Source: Burkholderia territorii
GTDB lineage: Bacteria; Pseudomonadota; Gammaproteobacteria; Burkholderiales; Burkholderiaceae
Assembly: GCF_902833055.1 (NCBI RefSeq)
Contig: NZ_CADFEJ010000006.1
Span: 62,001 to 126,000 of the forward strand
DNA length: 64,000 nucleotides
Direction: 5' to 3'
Below the pieces are notes generated by a model. That model made no database searches and was not told where the DNA came from. It saw nothing but the letters and a program-made list of their open reading frames with translations. How positions within the stretch are numbered: position 1 is the first letter of the stretch; every line of letters starts with the position of its first letter. The translations under genes were made by a program, and so were the position numbers. Shown here piece after piece: positions 20,415 to 29,984 of the stretch.

Positions 20415-21353
20415 ATGTCCCTCCAGCCCGCTGCGTCCTACACCATCCGCCTGCTGGCGCCGTCCGGTTATCCGCACGACCCCGACGCGATCAATCGCGC
20501 GCTCGAGCGCCTGAGCGGCGCGCAACATCGCATCGAGAACATCGAGGCGACGCAGCGCCGCTTCCAGCGATTCGGCGGCACCGACGGCGAGCGGGCCGGC
20601 GACCTGAACCGCCTCGCGGACCCGGAGCGCGCGCTGCCGGACATCGCGCTCGCGGTGCGCGGCGGCTACGGCGCCGCGCGCATCCTGCACGGGCTCGACT
20701 ATCGCGGGCTCGAACGACGTCTGCGCGACCAGCCGATCGCGCTCGTGGGTCACAGCGACTTCACCGCGATCCAGCTCGCGCTGTATGCGAAGGCGCGCAT
20801 CAAGACTTTCGGCGGGCCGATGCTCTCCGCCGACTTCGGTGCGGAAACACCGAGCAACTTCACGATGCAGCACTTCTGGCGGACGCTGTCGCAGCCGAGC
20901 ACGACGATCGTCGCCGATGCGCCGCAGGTCCAGACCGCGAACGTGACGGGCACGCTGTGGGGCGGCAATCTGGCGATTCTCACGTCGCTGATCGGCACGC
21001 CGTACATGCCCGACATCGAGGGCGGCATCCTGTTCGTCGAGGACGTCAACGAGCAGCCGTTCCGGATCGAACGGATGATCTACCAGCTGCACCTGTCGGG
21101 TGTGCTCGCGCGCCAGCAGGCGCTCGTGCTCGGCCAGTTCACGGGCGCGCGGCCGTTCGAATACGACAACGGCTACGACATGCAGGCGATGATCGACCAG
21201 GTGCGCTCGGTGGTCGGCATTCCGGTCATCACCGGGCTGCAGTTCGGTCACGTGCCCGATCTGCTGACGCTGCCGTTCGGCGCGCAGGCTGAGCTCGTCG
21301 CCAATGCGCACGGCTTCCGGCTCACACTGTCGGACTATCCGCATCTCGGCTGA
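20415..21353 (+). CDS. ldcA: LD-carboxypeptidase (peptidase S66)
   Basis: 312 residues from the ATG (MSLQPAASYTIRLLAPSGYP); a TTG eight codons upstream is less likely. It removes the terminal D-Ala from murein tetrapeptides during peptidoglycan recycling. Nucleophile Ser in ALVGHSDFTAIQLALY (about residue 115), preceded by AVRGGYGAARIL. The catalytic Glu and His should lie in FVEDVNEQPFRIERM and in GLQFGHVPDLLTLP. No signal peptide, consistent with a cytoplasmic recycling enzyme. A terminator follows. Confidence 0.9.
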   Translation: MSLQPAASYTIRLLAPSGYPHDPDAINRALERLSGAQHRIENIEATQRRFQRFGGTDGERAGDLNRLADPERALPDIALAVRGGYGAARILHGLDYRGLERRLRDQPIALVGHSDFTAIQLALYAKARIKTFGGPMLSADFGAETPSNFTMQHFWRTLSQPSTTIVADAPQVQTANVTGTLWGGNLAILTSLIGTPYMPDIEGGILFVEDVNEQPFRIERMIYQLHLSGVLARQQALVLGQFTGARPFEYDNGYDMQAMIDQVRSVVGIPVITGLQFGHVPDLLTLPFGAQAELVANAHGFRLTLSDYPHLG

Positions 21354-21371
21354 GCCGGTCGGCTACGATCG

Positions 21372-21398
21372 AAAGGCGGAGTTTTCCGCCTTTTTCTT
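21372..21398 (+). terminator. Rho-independent terminator of ldcA
   Basis: AAAGGCGGA (21372-21380), GTTT loop, TCCGCCTTT (21385-21393), then TTCTTT. Confidence 0.88.
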
Positions 21399-21470
21399 TA
21401 AGCAAGTGTGCAACTAACGGTCAACTATTTTCGTCACCGTCGCTCGGCTTGGTGCCCGGGTGTGCACCAA

Positions 21471-21484
21471 TTTTGTCAACAAAA
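21471..21484. promoter_or_regulatory. TTTTGT-CA-ACAAAA inverted repeat, candidate distal operator of the purine GntR gene
   Basis: Core TTGTCAACAA (21473-21482) within a 6-2-6 inverted repeat. Its exact reverse complement TTGTTGACAA recurs at 21616-21625 on the GntR promoter, 143 bp downstream. Confidence 0.5.
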
Positions 21485-21614
21485 CGACCGCGAGGGTATA
21501 CACCGTGAGCCGCCATGGAGAAGCAGGAGAGGCTTGCCGTGCCTAGATTTCGGGCGCGATGCACCGCTCTGGCACGGGCGGGTGCACGCGGATTGTGCGC
21601 ATTTAGCGAAAAGA

Positions 21615-21647
21615 ATTGTTGACAATCTTTATGTCCATCCTAGGATG
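21615..21647 (+). promoter_or_regulatory. Promoter/operator of the purine-cluster GntR regulator
   Basis: -35 TTGACA (21619-21624), 16-bp spacer, -10 TAGGAT (21641-21646). The -35 lies inside the inverted repeat ATTGTTGACAAT (21615-21626). The -10 lies inside a second, perfect 12-bp palindrome CATCCTAGGATG (21636-21647). This layout fits autorepression. Confidence 0.6.
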
Positions 21648-21661
21648 AGGATCATCACGCG

Positions 21662-22366
21662 ATGCAGAACATGAACGACCTCGATACCCATCCGTCCGGC
21701 GCTGCCGGTCCCGAAGCGATCGCCGAGCGGATCCGCACGGCGATCCTCGAGCATCGGCTCGCGCCCGGCGCGAAGCTGACGGAGGCGCAGCTCTGCGACG
21801 TGTTCGGCGTGAAGCGCGGGACGATCCGGCAGGCGCTCTCGCAGCTCGCGGCCGACAAGCTGGTCGATCTCGAGCCGAACCGCGGCGCGTTCGTCGCGAG
21901 TCCGACGCTGCAGGACGTGCACGAGGTATTCGAGATGCGCCGGATCATCGAGCTGGCCGTCGTCGAGCGGCTCGCGACGGGGCCGGGCGCGAAGCGGCTG
22001 AAAGGCATCGCTACGCTGATCGACAAGGAACGCAAGGCGTTCGAGCGGCACGACTTCGCGGCGTGGATCCGGCTGTCGGGCGAATTCCACACGGCGCTCG
22101 CGGCGCTGACGGGCAATGCGACACTCTGCGAGTGCCTCGACGGGCTCGTCGCACGCTCGACGTTGATGTCGGCGCTGTATGAATCGCACGGCCGCAGCCC
22201 GTGCTCGTGCGACGACCATGACGAGATCCTGACCGCGCTGGAAGCGGGCGATTCGAAGCGGGCGGTGACGCTGATGGCGCACCACCTGCAGCATGTCGAA
22301 CTGAAGATGCTGGACCGGCCCGCGCAAGGGCAGGTCGATTTGCGCGAAGTGTTCGGCGGCGCCTGA
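21662..22366 (+). CDS. GntR-family (FadR/FCD) regulator of ureide/purine catabolism
   Basis: 234 residues. Winged HTH at about 18-82 (IAERIRTAILEHRLAPGAKLTEAQLCDVFGVKRGTIRQALSQL), followed by an all-helical FCD ligand domain (about 92-225) with EVFEMRRIIELAVVERL, FHTALAALTGN and HDEILTALEAGDSKRAV. The D, H and H positions (SGEFH, HDEI, MAHHLQH) suit FCD metal binding. It heads the allantoin/urate cluster and is followed by the permease after 148 bp, so it likely senses a ureide and represses the operon. Confidence 0.88.
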   Translation: MQNMNDLDTHPSGAAGPEAIAERIRTAILEHRLAPGAKLTEAQLCDVFGVKRGTIRQALSQLAADKLVDLEPNRGAFVASPTLQDVHEVFEMRRIIELAVVERLATGPGAKRLKGIATLIDKERKAFERHDFAAWIRLSGEFHTALAALTGNATLCECLDGLVARSTLMSALYESHGRSPCSCDDHDEILTALEAGDSKRAVTLMAHHLQHVELKMLDRPAQGQVDLREVFGGA

Positions 22367-22514
22367 GCGGCGACGCGAATCCGGCCGCGCGCCACACGAC
22401 AAGAGCAATGCAGGCCGGCGGTTCGCGCCGTCGGCCGCCAGTCCGACTCCGGGCGATGTCCGGAGCGATATCGATGACGGTGGAGCGGCTCCCAGGCCGC
22501 GTCAAGGAGAAGTC

Positions 22515-23999
22515 ATGGCTCAGTTCAGTGTGGCGCACGACAGCGCGTATCCGGAGGAAGAAGGCGGCGAGGGCGGCGGCCCGGCGTTGCCGGACGGTTA
22601 CAGTCAACGTTTGTACAACGAAGATTTGGCACCCCTGAAGAATCAGACGTGGGGCGCCTACAACATCTTCGCGTTCTGGATGTCGGACGTGCACAGCGTC
22701 GGCGGCTACGTGTTCGCGGGAAGCCTGTTCGCGCTCGGGCTGACGAGCTGGCAGGTGCTGATCGCGCTGATCGTGGGCATCACGATCGTGAACCGGCTGT
22801 GCAACCTGATCGCGCGGCCGAGCCAGCAGATCGGCGTGCCGTATCCGGTCGCATGCCGTGCGACGTTCGGCGTGCTCGGCGCGAACGTGCCTGCGGTGAT
22901 CCGCGGGCTGATTGCGATCGCGTGGTATGGCATCCAGACCTATCTCGCGTCCAGCGCGCTCGTGATCGTCGTGCTGAAGTTCTTTCCGCAATGGCTGCCG
23001 TACGCAGACGTCCATCGCTACGGTTTTCTCGGGCTGTCGGCGGTCGGCTGGGCCGGCTTCATGCTGCTGTGGGTACTGCAGGCGCTCGTGTTCTGGAACG
23101 GGATGGAGACGATCAAGAAATTCATCGACTTCGCCGGCCCGGCCGTCTACGTCGTGATGTTCATCCTGGCCGGCTACATGGTGTGGCGTGCGGGCTGGCG
23201 CAACATTGGCATCAACCTCGGCGGCGTCAAGTATCACGGCGCGGAAGTGATTCCGGTGATGATCACGGCCGTGTCGCTGGTCGTGTCGTACTTCTCCGGG
23301 CCGATGCTCAACTTCGGCGACTTCTCGCGCTACTGCCGCTCGTTCGGCGACGTGAAGCGCGGCAACTTCTGGGGGCTGCCGGTCAACTTCCTCGCGTTCT
23401 CGCTGGTCACGGTGATCACCACCGCCGCGACGCTTCCGGTGTTCGGCGAGCTCATCACCGATCCCGTCGAGACGGTCGGCCGCATCGACCATCCGACGGC
23501 CGTGATCCTCGGTGCGCTGACGTTCACGATCGCGACGATCGGCATCAACATCGTCGCGAACTTCGTGTCGCCCGCGTTCGACTTCTCGAACGTGGCGCCG
23601 CGGCTGATCAGCTGGCGCGCGGGCGGCATGCTCGCGGCCGTCGCGTCGATCTTCATCACGCCGTGGAACCTGTTCAACAATCCGGCCGTGATCCATTACA
23701 CGCTCGACGTGCTCGGCGCATTCATCGGCCCGCTGTACGGCGTGCTGATCGCCGACTTCTACCTCGTCAAGCGCGGCCGGCTCGTGCGTGACGACCTGTA
23801 CACGATGTCCGAGCGCGGCACCTACTGGTACACGGGCGGCGTGAATCGCCGCGCGCTCGCCGCGCTGCTGCCGGCCGCGGTGATCGCCGTCGTCTGCGTG
23901 ATGGCGCCGGGCTGGCAGGCCGCCGCGAACTTCTCGTGGTTCATCGGCGCGGGGCTCGGCTTCGTGTTCTACCGGCTGCTCGTGAGCACGAAGGCTTGA
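22515..23999 (+). CDS. NCS1-family nucleobase/allantoin permease
   Basis: 494 residues, twelve predicted TM segments. Begins with a cytosolic N-terminus leading to LYNEDLAPLKNQTWGAYNIFAFWMSDVHS, the NCS1 hallmark, then GVPYPVACRATFGVLGANVPAVIRG and GNFWGLPVNFLAF. NCS1 carriers are sodium- or proton-coupled importers of purines, pyrimidines, allantoin or hydantoins. Allantoin or uric acid is the natural guess here because the genes for their breakdown follow directly. An AAGGAG site precedes the ATG. Confidence 0.9.
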   Translation: MAQFSVAHDSAYPEEEGGEGGGPALPDGYSQRLYNEDLAPLKNQTWGAYNIFAFWMSDVHSVGGYVFAGSLFALGLTSWQVLIALIVGITIVNRLCNLIARPSQQIGVPYPVACRATFGVLGANVPAVIRGLIAIAWYGIQTYLASSALVIVVLKFFPQWLPYADVHRYGFLGLSAVGWAGFMLLWVLQALVFWNGMETIKKFIDFAGPAVYVVMFILAGYMVWRAGWRNIGINLGGVKYHGAEVIPVMITAVSLVVSYFSGPMLNFGDFSRYCRSFGDVKRGNFWGLPVNFLAFSLVTVITTAATLPVFGELITDPVETVGRIDHPTAVILGALTFTIATIGINIVANFVSPAFDFSNVAPRLISWRAGGMLAAVASIFITPWNLFNNPAVIHYTLDVLGAFIGPLYGVLIADFYLVKRGRLVRDDLYTMSERGTYWYTGGVNRRALAALLPAAVIAVVCVMAPGWQAAANFSWFIGAGLGFVFYRLLVSTKA

Positions 24000-24009
24000 G
24001 GAGCGCACG

Positions 24010-24846
24010 ATGAAGATCAAGCTGATCAATCCCAACACGACGCAGCGGATGACCGATGCGATGGGCCGCTGCGCTCGCGAAGTCGCGGCCGCGGGCACCG
24101 AGATCGTCGCGGTGAGCCCGCCGATGGGTCCGCCGTCGATCGAAGGCTATTACGACGAGGCGCTCGCGACGCCCGGGCTTCTGGCCGAGATCGCGCAGGG
24201 CGAGCGCGATGGCTGCGACGCGTACGTGATCGCATGTTTCGGCGATCCGGGCCTTCATGCGGCGCGCGAACTCGCGCGCGGGCCGGTGATCGGGATCGCC
24301 GAGGCGGCGATGCACGCGGCGAGTGTGCTTGCGCCGGGCTTCTCGGTCGTCACGACGCTCGCGCGCACCTGCGGGATGGCGTGGCATCTCGCCGAGCGCT
24401 ACGGGATGAAGCGGTTCTGCCGCAACGTGCGGGCGACCGATGTCGCGGTGCTCGAGCTCGACCGCCCCGGTTCGGCCGCGCGACGGATCATCGTCGATGA
24501 ATGCCGGCGCGCGCTCGACGAGGACGGCGCCGACGCGATCGTGCTCGGCTGCGCCGGGATGGCCGAATTCGCGCACGAGATCGAGCAGCAGATCGGCGCG
24601 CCGGTGGTGGAAGGCGTCACGGCGGCCGTCAAGTGGGCCGAGGCGCTCGTCGCGCTGCGCCTCGCGACCGCGAAGCGCGGCGATTATGCGCGGCCGCTGC
24701 CGAAGCGCTACGACGGCGAATTCGCGCGGTTCAGCCCGCCGGAGGACGCGTCCACGGCCGGGCCGGCCGCTGCGGCCGCGCGCAGCGGCGGCGCGGACGA
24801 GGAACCGGTGCCGAATTTGCCGCAATCGCACATACACGCCGTCTGA
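24010..24846 (+). CDS. Asp/Glu/hydantoin racemase-family protein, probable allantoin racemase
   Basis: 278 residues. Starts KIKLINPNTTQRMTDAMG, typical of hydantoin/allantoin racemases. The two cysteines expected for acid/base catalysis are in VIACFGDPGLHAAREL (about residue 79) and IVLGCAGMAEFAHEI (about 181). It is 10 bp after the permease and upstream of allantoinase. In a pathway where UraD yields S-allantoin, a racemase would make both enantiomers usable. The C-terminal ~30 residues (from PPEDASTAGPAAAA) are a low-complexity extension. Racemase specificity is inferred from context. Confidence 0.8.
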   Translation: MKIKLINPNTTQRMTDAMGRCAREVAAAGTEIVAVSPPMGPPSIEGYYDEALATPGLLAEIAQGERDGCDAYVIACFGDPGLHAARELARGPVIGIAEAAMHAASVLAPGFSVVTTLARTCGMAWHLAERYGMKRFCRNVRATDVAVLELDRPGSAARRIIVDECRRALDEDGADAIVLGCAGMAEFAHEIEQQIGAPVVEGVTAAVKWAEALVALRLATAKRGDYARPLPKRYDGEFARFSPPEDASTAGPAAAAARSGGADEEPVPNLPQSHIHAV

Positions 24847-24997
24847 CATGCACTATCTGCGCCGCTGTATGGGCGCGTATGGACGTTTTCGCTACACTGG
24901 GCCGTCATCGCATCGGCCCGTGCGGCCGGCCCTCGGGCAGCCGCGCGCGTCGATGCGAACCCATTACTTCAGCAGGCTTTCGCCGCACCTCGAATCC

Positions 24998-25951
24998 ATG
25001 TCACTCGATCCCGATTATCCTCGCGACCTGATCGGCTACGGCCGCCATCCCGTGCAGGCGAACTGGCCCGGGCGTGCCCGCGTCGCCGTGCAATTCGTCC
25101 TCAACTACGAGGAGGGCGGCGAGAACTGCGTACTGCACGGCGATCCGGGCTCCGAACAGTTCCTGTCCGAGATCGTCGGCGCGGCCGCGTATCCGGACCG
25201 CCACATGAGCATGGAATCGATCTACGAATACGGCTCGCGTGCCGGCGTGTGGCGCATCCTGCGCGAATTCGAGAAGCGCGGGCTGCCGCTGACGGTGTTC
25301 GGCGTGGGCATGGCGATCGAGCGCCATCCGGAACTCGCGCGTGCGTTCGTCGAACTCGGCCACGAGATCGCGTGCCACGGCTGGCGCTGGATCCACTACC
25401 AGAGCATGTCGCCCGAGCTCGAGGCCGAGCACATGCGCCTCGGGATGGAAGCGATCGAGCGCGTGACGGGCGAGCGTCCGCTCGGCTGGTACACCGGCCG
25501 CGACAGCCCGAACACGCACCGCCTCGTCGCGGAATACGGCGGCTTCCTGTACGACTCCGACAACTACGGCGACGACCTGCCGTTCTGGATGGACGTCAAG
25601 GTGTCCGGCGGCGGCACGTCGCCCCAGCTGATCGTCCCGTACACGCTCGATACGAACGACATGCGCTTCGCGACGCCGCAGGGCTTCAACACCGGCGAGC
25701 ACTTCTTCGAGTACCTGCGCGACGCATTCGACGTGCTGTACGCCGAGGGCGACGAAGCGCCGAAGATGCTGTCGATCGGCATGCACTGCCGACTGCTGGG
25801 CCGGCCGGGACGTTTCCGCGGCCTGCAGCGTTTCCTCGACCACATCGAGAAGCACGATCGCGTATGGGTGACGCGCCGTGTCGATATCGCGCGTCATTGG
25901 CGTGAACATCATCCGTATCAGCCCAATCATCGAAACGAAGGGAAAGCATGA
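24998..25951 (+). CDS. puuE: Allantoinase PuuE
   Basis: 317 residues from the ATG ([18 protein letters not shown]). An ATG 45 bases upstream would add a 15-residue extension. It belongs to the NodB-like polysaccharide-deacetylase superfamily, the metal-independent type of allantoinase that opens allantoin to allantoate. Conserved pieces: [16 protein letters not shown] (about 27-42), [30 protein letters not shown] and [15 protein letters not shown]. Its stop overlaps the uraD start (ATGA), so the genes are coupled. Confidence 0.93.
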   Translation: MSLDPDYPRDLIGYGRHPVQANWPGRARVAVQFVLNYEEGGENCVLHGDPGSEQFLSEIVGAAAYPDRHMSMESIYEYGSRAGVWRILREFEKRGLPLTVFGVGMAIERHPELARAFVELGHEIACHGWRWIHYQSMSPELEAEHMRLGMEAIERVTGERPLGWYTGRDSPNTHRLVAEYGGFLYDSDNYGDDLPFWMDVKVSGGGTSPQLIVPYTLDTNDMRFATPQGFNTGEHFFEYLRDAFDVLYAEGDEAPKMLSIGMHCRLLGRPGRFRGLQRFLDHIEKHDRVWVTRRVDIARHWREHHPYQPNHRNEGKA

Positions 25952-26469
25952 AGGCGATGCGTTACACGTTGGAGCAACTGAACACGATGGCGCCGAGCGC
26001 ATTCGTCGCGGCGCTGTCGGGAATCTTCGAACATTCGCCGTGGGTGGCCGAGATTGCCGCGGGCGCGCGACCGTTCGCGAGCATCGACGCGCTGCACGAG
26101 ACGATGTCGAACGCGGTGGAGACGAGCGGCGAAGTGCGCCAGCTCGCACTGATCAACGCTCACCCGGAACTGGCCGGGAAGGCTGCCGTGCGCGGCGAGC
26201 TGACGGCCGAGTCGACGCGCGAGCAGAGCGGCGCGGGCCTCGACCAGTGCACGCAGGAAGAGTTCGACAAGCTGCTGACGCTGAACCGCACGTATCGCGA
26301 GAAGTTCGGCTTCCCGTTCATTCTCGCGGTGCGCGGCTACGACCGGCACGGCATCATCGCGAATTTCGAGTCGCGCGTGAACCATTCGCGCGCCGAAGAA
26401 CTGCGGGCGAGCCTCGACCAGATCTACCGGATCGCGCGCTTTCGTCTCGACGACCTCATCGACGCCTGA
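25948..26469 (+). CDS. uraD: 2-oxo-4-hydroxy-4-carboxy-5-ureidoimidazoline (OHCU) decarboxylase
   Basis: 173 residues, all-helical. Third step of urate breakdown: decarboxylates OHCU to S-allantoin. Conserved [13 protein letters not shown] (about 69-81) contains the catalytic His. [25 protein letters not shown] is the family signature, and [18 protein letters not shown] follows. It is translationally coupled to puuE and followed after 62 bp by allantoicase. Confidence 0.95.
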   Translation: MKAMRYTLEQLNTMAPSAFVAALSGIFEHSPWVAEIAAGARPFASIDALHETMSNAVETSGEVRQLALINAHPELAGKAAVRGELTAESTREQSGAGLDQCTQEEFDKLLTLNRTYREKFGFPFILAVRGYDRHGIIANFESRVNHSRAEELRASLDQIYRIARFRLDDLIDA

Positions 26470-26531
26470 CTCCGCAACATGGCCTGCTGCGGCGCAGCGG
26501 CCGGTTCGCTTTACTGAAACAAGGAAACATC

Positions 26532-27545
26532 ATGGCTGTTCCGCTTCTCGATCCCGACGCACCCGATTTCACGCGGCGCTACGTGAACCTCGCCGACCCG
26601 CGCCTCGGTGCGCAGGCGCTCGAGGCCAGCGACGACTTCTTCGCGCCGAAGGAGCGGATGCTGAATCCGGAGCCGGCGGTCTTCATCCCCGGCAAGTACG
26701 ACGATCACGGCAAGTGGATGGACGGCTGGGAGACGCGCCGCAAGCGCACGACCGGTTATGACTGGTGCATCGTCAAGCTGGCGCGGCCCGGTGTGATCAA
26801 GGGCTTCGACATCGACACGAGCCACTTCACCGGCAACTTCCCGCCGGCCGCGTCGATCGAGGCCGCCTACGTGGCCGATGGCGCGCCGACGCATGCGACC
26901 GAATGGGTCGAGATCGTGCCGTCGACGACGCTGCAGGGCAACAGCCATCACTACGTCGAAGCGAGCGACGCGCGTGCATTCACGCACCTGCGCGTGAACA
27001 TCTATCCGGACGGCGGCATCGCGCGCCTGCGCGTGTACGGCCAGCCGCAGCTGGACTGGGCCGGCGCGAGCGCGACCGAGCAGTTCGACCTCGCGGCGAT
27101 GGAAAACGGTGGTTACGTGGTGGCCGCGAACAACCAGCATTTCGGCGTCGCGTCGAACCTGCTGCTGCCCGGCCGCGGCGTGAACATGGGCGATGGCTGG
27201 GAGACCCGCCGCCGCCGCGAACCGGGCAACGACTGGGCAATCATCGCGCTCGCGCAGCCGGGCGTGATCCGCAAGATCGAAGTCGATACCGCGTTTTTCA
27301 AGGGCAACTATCCGGACCGCTGCTCGATCCAGGCCGCGTACGTGTCGGGCGGCACCGACAGCTCGCTGATCACGCAGTCGATGTTCTGGCCGGCGCTGCT
27401 CGGCGAACAGAAGCTGCAGATGGACAAGCAGCATTACTTCGAACACGAGATCGCATCGCTGGGCCCGGTGACCCACGTACGCCTGAACATCATTCCGGAC
27501 GGCGGCGTGTCGCGCCTGCGTCTGTGGGGGACGCTCGACAAATGA
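26532..27545 (+). CDS. alc: Allantoicase
   Basis: 337 residues. Hydrolyses allantoate to ureidoglycolate and urea. Two homologous jelly-roll halves are visible as an internal duplication: [10 protein letters not shown]...[20 protein letters not shown] with [16 protein letters not shown] in the first, and [10 protein letters not shown]...[20 protein letters not shown] with [16 protein letters not shown] in the second. Each half ends with [23 protein letters not shown] sequence. It overlaps the next gene by ATGA. Confidence 0.95.
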   Translation: MAVPLLDPDAPDFTRRYVNLADPRLGAQALEASDDFFAPKERMLNPEPAVFIPGKYDDHGKWMDGWETRRKRTTGYDWCIVKLARPGVIKGFDIDTSHFTGNFPPAASIEAAYVADGAPTHATEWVEIVPSTTLQGNSHHYVEASDARAFTHLRVNIYPDGGIARLRVYGQPQLDWAGASATEQFDLAAMENGGYVVAANNQHFGVASNLLLPGRGVNMGDGWETRRRREPGNDWAIIALAQPGVIRKIEVDTAFFKGNYPDRCSIQAAYVSGGTDSSLITQSMFWPALLGEQKLQMDKQHYFEHEIASLGPVTHVRLNIIPDGGVSRLRLWGTLDK

Positions 27546-28054
27546 AGACGCTTGCAATCGAACCGCTGACCAAGGACGCGTTCGCGCCGTTCGGCGACGT
27601 GATCGAAACGGAAGGCGCGAAGCAGATTCCGATCAACCTCGGCACGACGATCCGCTTTCACGATCTCGCGAAGGTCGACGTGACCGACGAAGGCGGCCGC
27701 ACGCTCGTGAACCTGTTCCGCGGCCAGCCGCGCACGCTGCCGTTCGAGGTGAAGATGCTCGAGCGCCATCCGCTCGGCAGCCAGGCGTTCGTGCCGCTGA
27801 ACGACCGGCCGTACCTGGTCGTCGTCGCGCCGGCGGGCGATCTCGATCCGTCGAAGATCCGCGCGTTCGTGACGAGCGGGTGGCAGGGCGTGAACTATGC
27901 GAAGGGCGTGTGGCATCACCCGCTGATCGCGCTCGGCGGCGTCAGCGACTTCATCGTCGTCGATCGTGGCGGCGACGGATTGAATCTGAACGAGCAGGAC
28001 CTGCAGGAATCGCTGTGGCTCACCGAGGATGCGCTGGATGCCGTGACGGCCTGA
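27542..28054 (+). CDS. allA: Ureidoglycolate lyase
   Basis: 170 residues, cupin fold. Splits ureidoglycolate to glyoxylate and urea, the last step of the pathway. Features: [15 protein letters not shown] at the start, [48 protein letters not shown] (substrate loop), and [12 protein letters not shown]. The ATG overlaps the alc stop. A strong terminator 30 bp downstream ends the rightward operon. Urea released by Alc and AllA would need a urease, not present in this window. Confidence 0.93.
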   Translation: MKTLAIEPLTKDAFAPFGDVIETEGAKQIPINLGTTIRFHDLAKVDVTDEGGRTLVNLFRGQPRTLPFEVKMLERHPLGSQAFVPLNDRPYLVVVAPAGDLDPSKIRAFVTSGWQGVNYAKGVWHHPLIALGGVSDFIVVDRGGDGLNLNEQDLQESLWLTEDALDAVTA

Positions 28055-28087
28055 GCAGCATTTCTGCAGTACCTCGTTTCATCAAGG

Positions 28088-28117
28088 AAACCCGCGCGAA
28101 ACTGCGCGGGTTTTTTT
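28088..28117 (+). terminator. Rho-independent terminator of the allantoin operon
   Basis: AAACCCGCGC (28088-28097), GAAACT loop, GCGCGGGTTT (28104-28113), then further Ts. Confidence 0.9.
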
Positions 28118-28230
28118 ATGTCCGCCGCGCACGCACGCGCATCGCGCGATCGCCATGTCGAAGACGTCGATCGCATGCTATCGTGCCCGCATCGCTACCG
28201 CACGACGCCCGGCTTCCGGGCCGTACCACG

Positions 28231-28641
28231 ATGAGCCGCCCTGAAAACGACCTCGCGATCCTGTTGCGCACGATGCGTCCCGAACTGCATCGCGATGCGT
28301 TCGCCTTCGTCGCACTGCCGGCCGATGTCGACGTATCGTTATCCGAAGCGATTGCGACGTTCCGCGAAACGGAAGGCCTGACGGTCGTGGTCGACGAGGC
28401 GACGGCCGCGCGTCGTGGCTGGCCCGTGCTGTTTCGCGCTGCCTGGATCACGCTGACCGTTCATTCGGACCTCGCGGCGGTCGGCCTGACGGCCGCGTTC
28501 GCAAGTGCCCTCGGCGCGGCTGGCATCAGCTGCAACGTGATGGCTGCTGCGTATCACGATCACATCTTCGTGCCGTTCGACGACGGCCCGCGCGCGCTCG
28601 ATGTGCTCGTCGCGCTGCAGCGCGATGCGATGCGCGGCTAG
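28231..28641 (+). CDS. ACT-domain protein (DUF2241-like)
   Basis: 136 residues. N-terminal LAILLRTMRPELHRDAFAFVALP, then an ACT-like regulatory domain ending WITLTVHSDLAAVGLTAAFASALGAAGISCNVMAAAYHDHIFVPFDDGPRALDVL. These small proteins are thought to bind amino acids, but no target is known. It lies after the allantoin operon terminator, so it is a separate unit converging on puuD. Confidence 0.75.
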   Translation: MSRPENDLAILLRTMRPELHRDAFAFVALPADVDVSLSEAIATFRETEGLTVVVDEATAARRGWPVLFRAAWITLTVHSDLAAVGLTAAFASALGAAGISCNVMAAAYHDHIFVPFDDGPRALDVLVALQRDAMRG

Positions 28642-28663
28642 CGGAGACGCGTTCCGGACGCGC

Positions 28664-28691
28664 AAAAAAAACGGGCCCGTTTCCGGGCCCG
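28664..28691 (-). terminator. Rho-independent terminator of puuD
   Basis: CGGGCCCG (28672-28679) and CGGGCCCG (28684-28691) form a self-complementary stem. On the minus strand it is followed by eight Ts (the A run at 28664-28671). Confidence 0.85.
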
Positions 28692-28737
28692 CGAACGGAG
28701 AGGATTGCGCCGGCATCCAGTGCCGGCGCACGGCGGC

Positions 28738-29931
28738 TTACTTGACCGCGCCACCCTCGAACCAGGCGGCGAGCTTCACGCGCTCGTCGTCGGTCATGTG
28801 CGTGACGTTGCCGATCGGCATCGCCTTCAGGCGCACGGCCTGTTCGTAGATGCGCTGCGCGTTCTTCGACACTTCGTCCGGCGTGTCGAACATGACGCCG
28901 GCGGGTGCGCTGCCCATCAGCGTCGGCTTCGCCGAGTGACACTCGACGCAGCGCTGCTGCAGGATCGGCATGATGTCGTTGATCACGATCTTCGGCGCGT
29001 TCGCGGCTTGCGCTTCCGGTGCGACCGGCTTCGGCATCGTCCACACCAGTGCGCCCGACAGCAGCGCGACGCCGCCGATCGGCAGGTACCACAGCTGCTT
29101 GCCACGGTGGCGCATCACGAAGAACTGGCGGATCAGCGCGCCGGCCAGCATGATCAACACGAGCACGACCCAGTTGAACTTGTTCGTGTACGTCATCGCA
29201 TAGTGGTTCGACAGCATCGCGAACACGACCGGCAGCGTGAAGTACGTGTTGTGCACCGAACGCTGCTTGCCGCGCTTGCCGTAGATCGGGTTCGGCTCCT
29301 CGCCCTTGAGCATCTTGTCGACCATCTTGCGCTGGCCCGGGATGATCACGAAGAACACGTTCGCCGACATGATCGTCGCGAGCATCGCGCCGACGATCAG
29401 GTACGCCGCGCGCCCGGAGAAGATGTGGCACGCGAGGTACGCGGCGATAACGACGTAGATGCCGACGCAGATGCCCAGCACGCGATCGTTGGTGCCGAGG
29501 ATGCGGCACAGCGAGTCGTAGACGATCCAGCCGGCCGCGAGGAAGCCGAGAGCGGATGCGACGGCGACGACCGGGCCCATGTCGAGCACGCTCTTGTCGA
29601 TCAGATACGTGTTCGGTGCGAGCAGGTACAACACGAAGAACAGCGAGAAGCCCGACAGCCACGTCGTGTACGACGGCCATTTCGACCAGTGCAGGTCATC
29701 CGGCATTTCCGGCGGAGCGACCGTGTACTTCTGCATGTTGTAGAAACCGCCGCCGTGGACGTGCCACAGTTCGCCGAACACGCCGCGCTTGCGCTGGTTC
29801 GCGTCGGTCGGCGGTTTCAGGCTGTTGTCGAGCGCGACGAAATAGAAGGACTCGCCGATCCACGCAATGGCGACGATGACGTGCAGCCATCGCAGCGCGA
29901 GGTTCAGCCAGTCGGTGATGAAGCCTTCCAT
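28738..29931 (-). CDS. puuD: Membrane-bound urate oxidase (urate hydroxylase) PuuD with C-terminal cytochrome c domain
   Basis: 397 residues. Oxidises urate to 5-hydroxyisourate in the membrane and passes electrons to the respiratory chain instead of oxygen directly. About eight TM segments fill residues 8-310, with conserved His in LALRWLHVIVAIAWIGESFYF and LWHVHGGGFYNMQKY. The C-terminal periplasmic cytochrome c domain has the heme motif CVECH (about residue 328) and a downstream Met (KAMPIGNVTHM) as sixth ligand. It follows uraH by 53 bp on the same strand. Confidence 0.93.
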   Translation of the reverse strand: MEGFITDWLNLALRWLHVIVAIAWIGESFYFVALDNSLKPPTDANQRKRGVFGELWHVHGGGFYNMQKYTVAPPEMPDDLHWSKWPSYTTWLSGFSLFFVLYLLAPNTYLIDKSVLDMGPVVAVASALGFLAAGWIVYDSLCRILGTNDRVLGICVGIYVVIAAYLACHIFSGRAAYLIVGAMLATIMSANVFFVIIPGQRKMVDKMLKGEEPNPIYGKRGKQRSVHNTYFTLPVVFAMLSNHYAMTYTNKFNWVVLVLIMLAGALIRQFFVMRHRGKQLWYLPIGGVALLSGALVWTMPKPVAPEAQAANAPKIVINDIMPILQQRCVECHSAKPTLMGSAPAGVMFDTPDEVSKNAQRIYEQAVRLKAMPIGNVTHMTDDERVKLAAWFEGGAVK

Positions 29932-29984
29932 GAAACTCCTCCAGACTCAGATCGTTGTCTTTGATGCGGGCGCCGATGCGTGTG

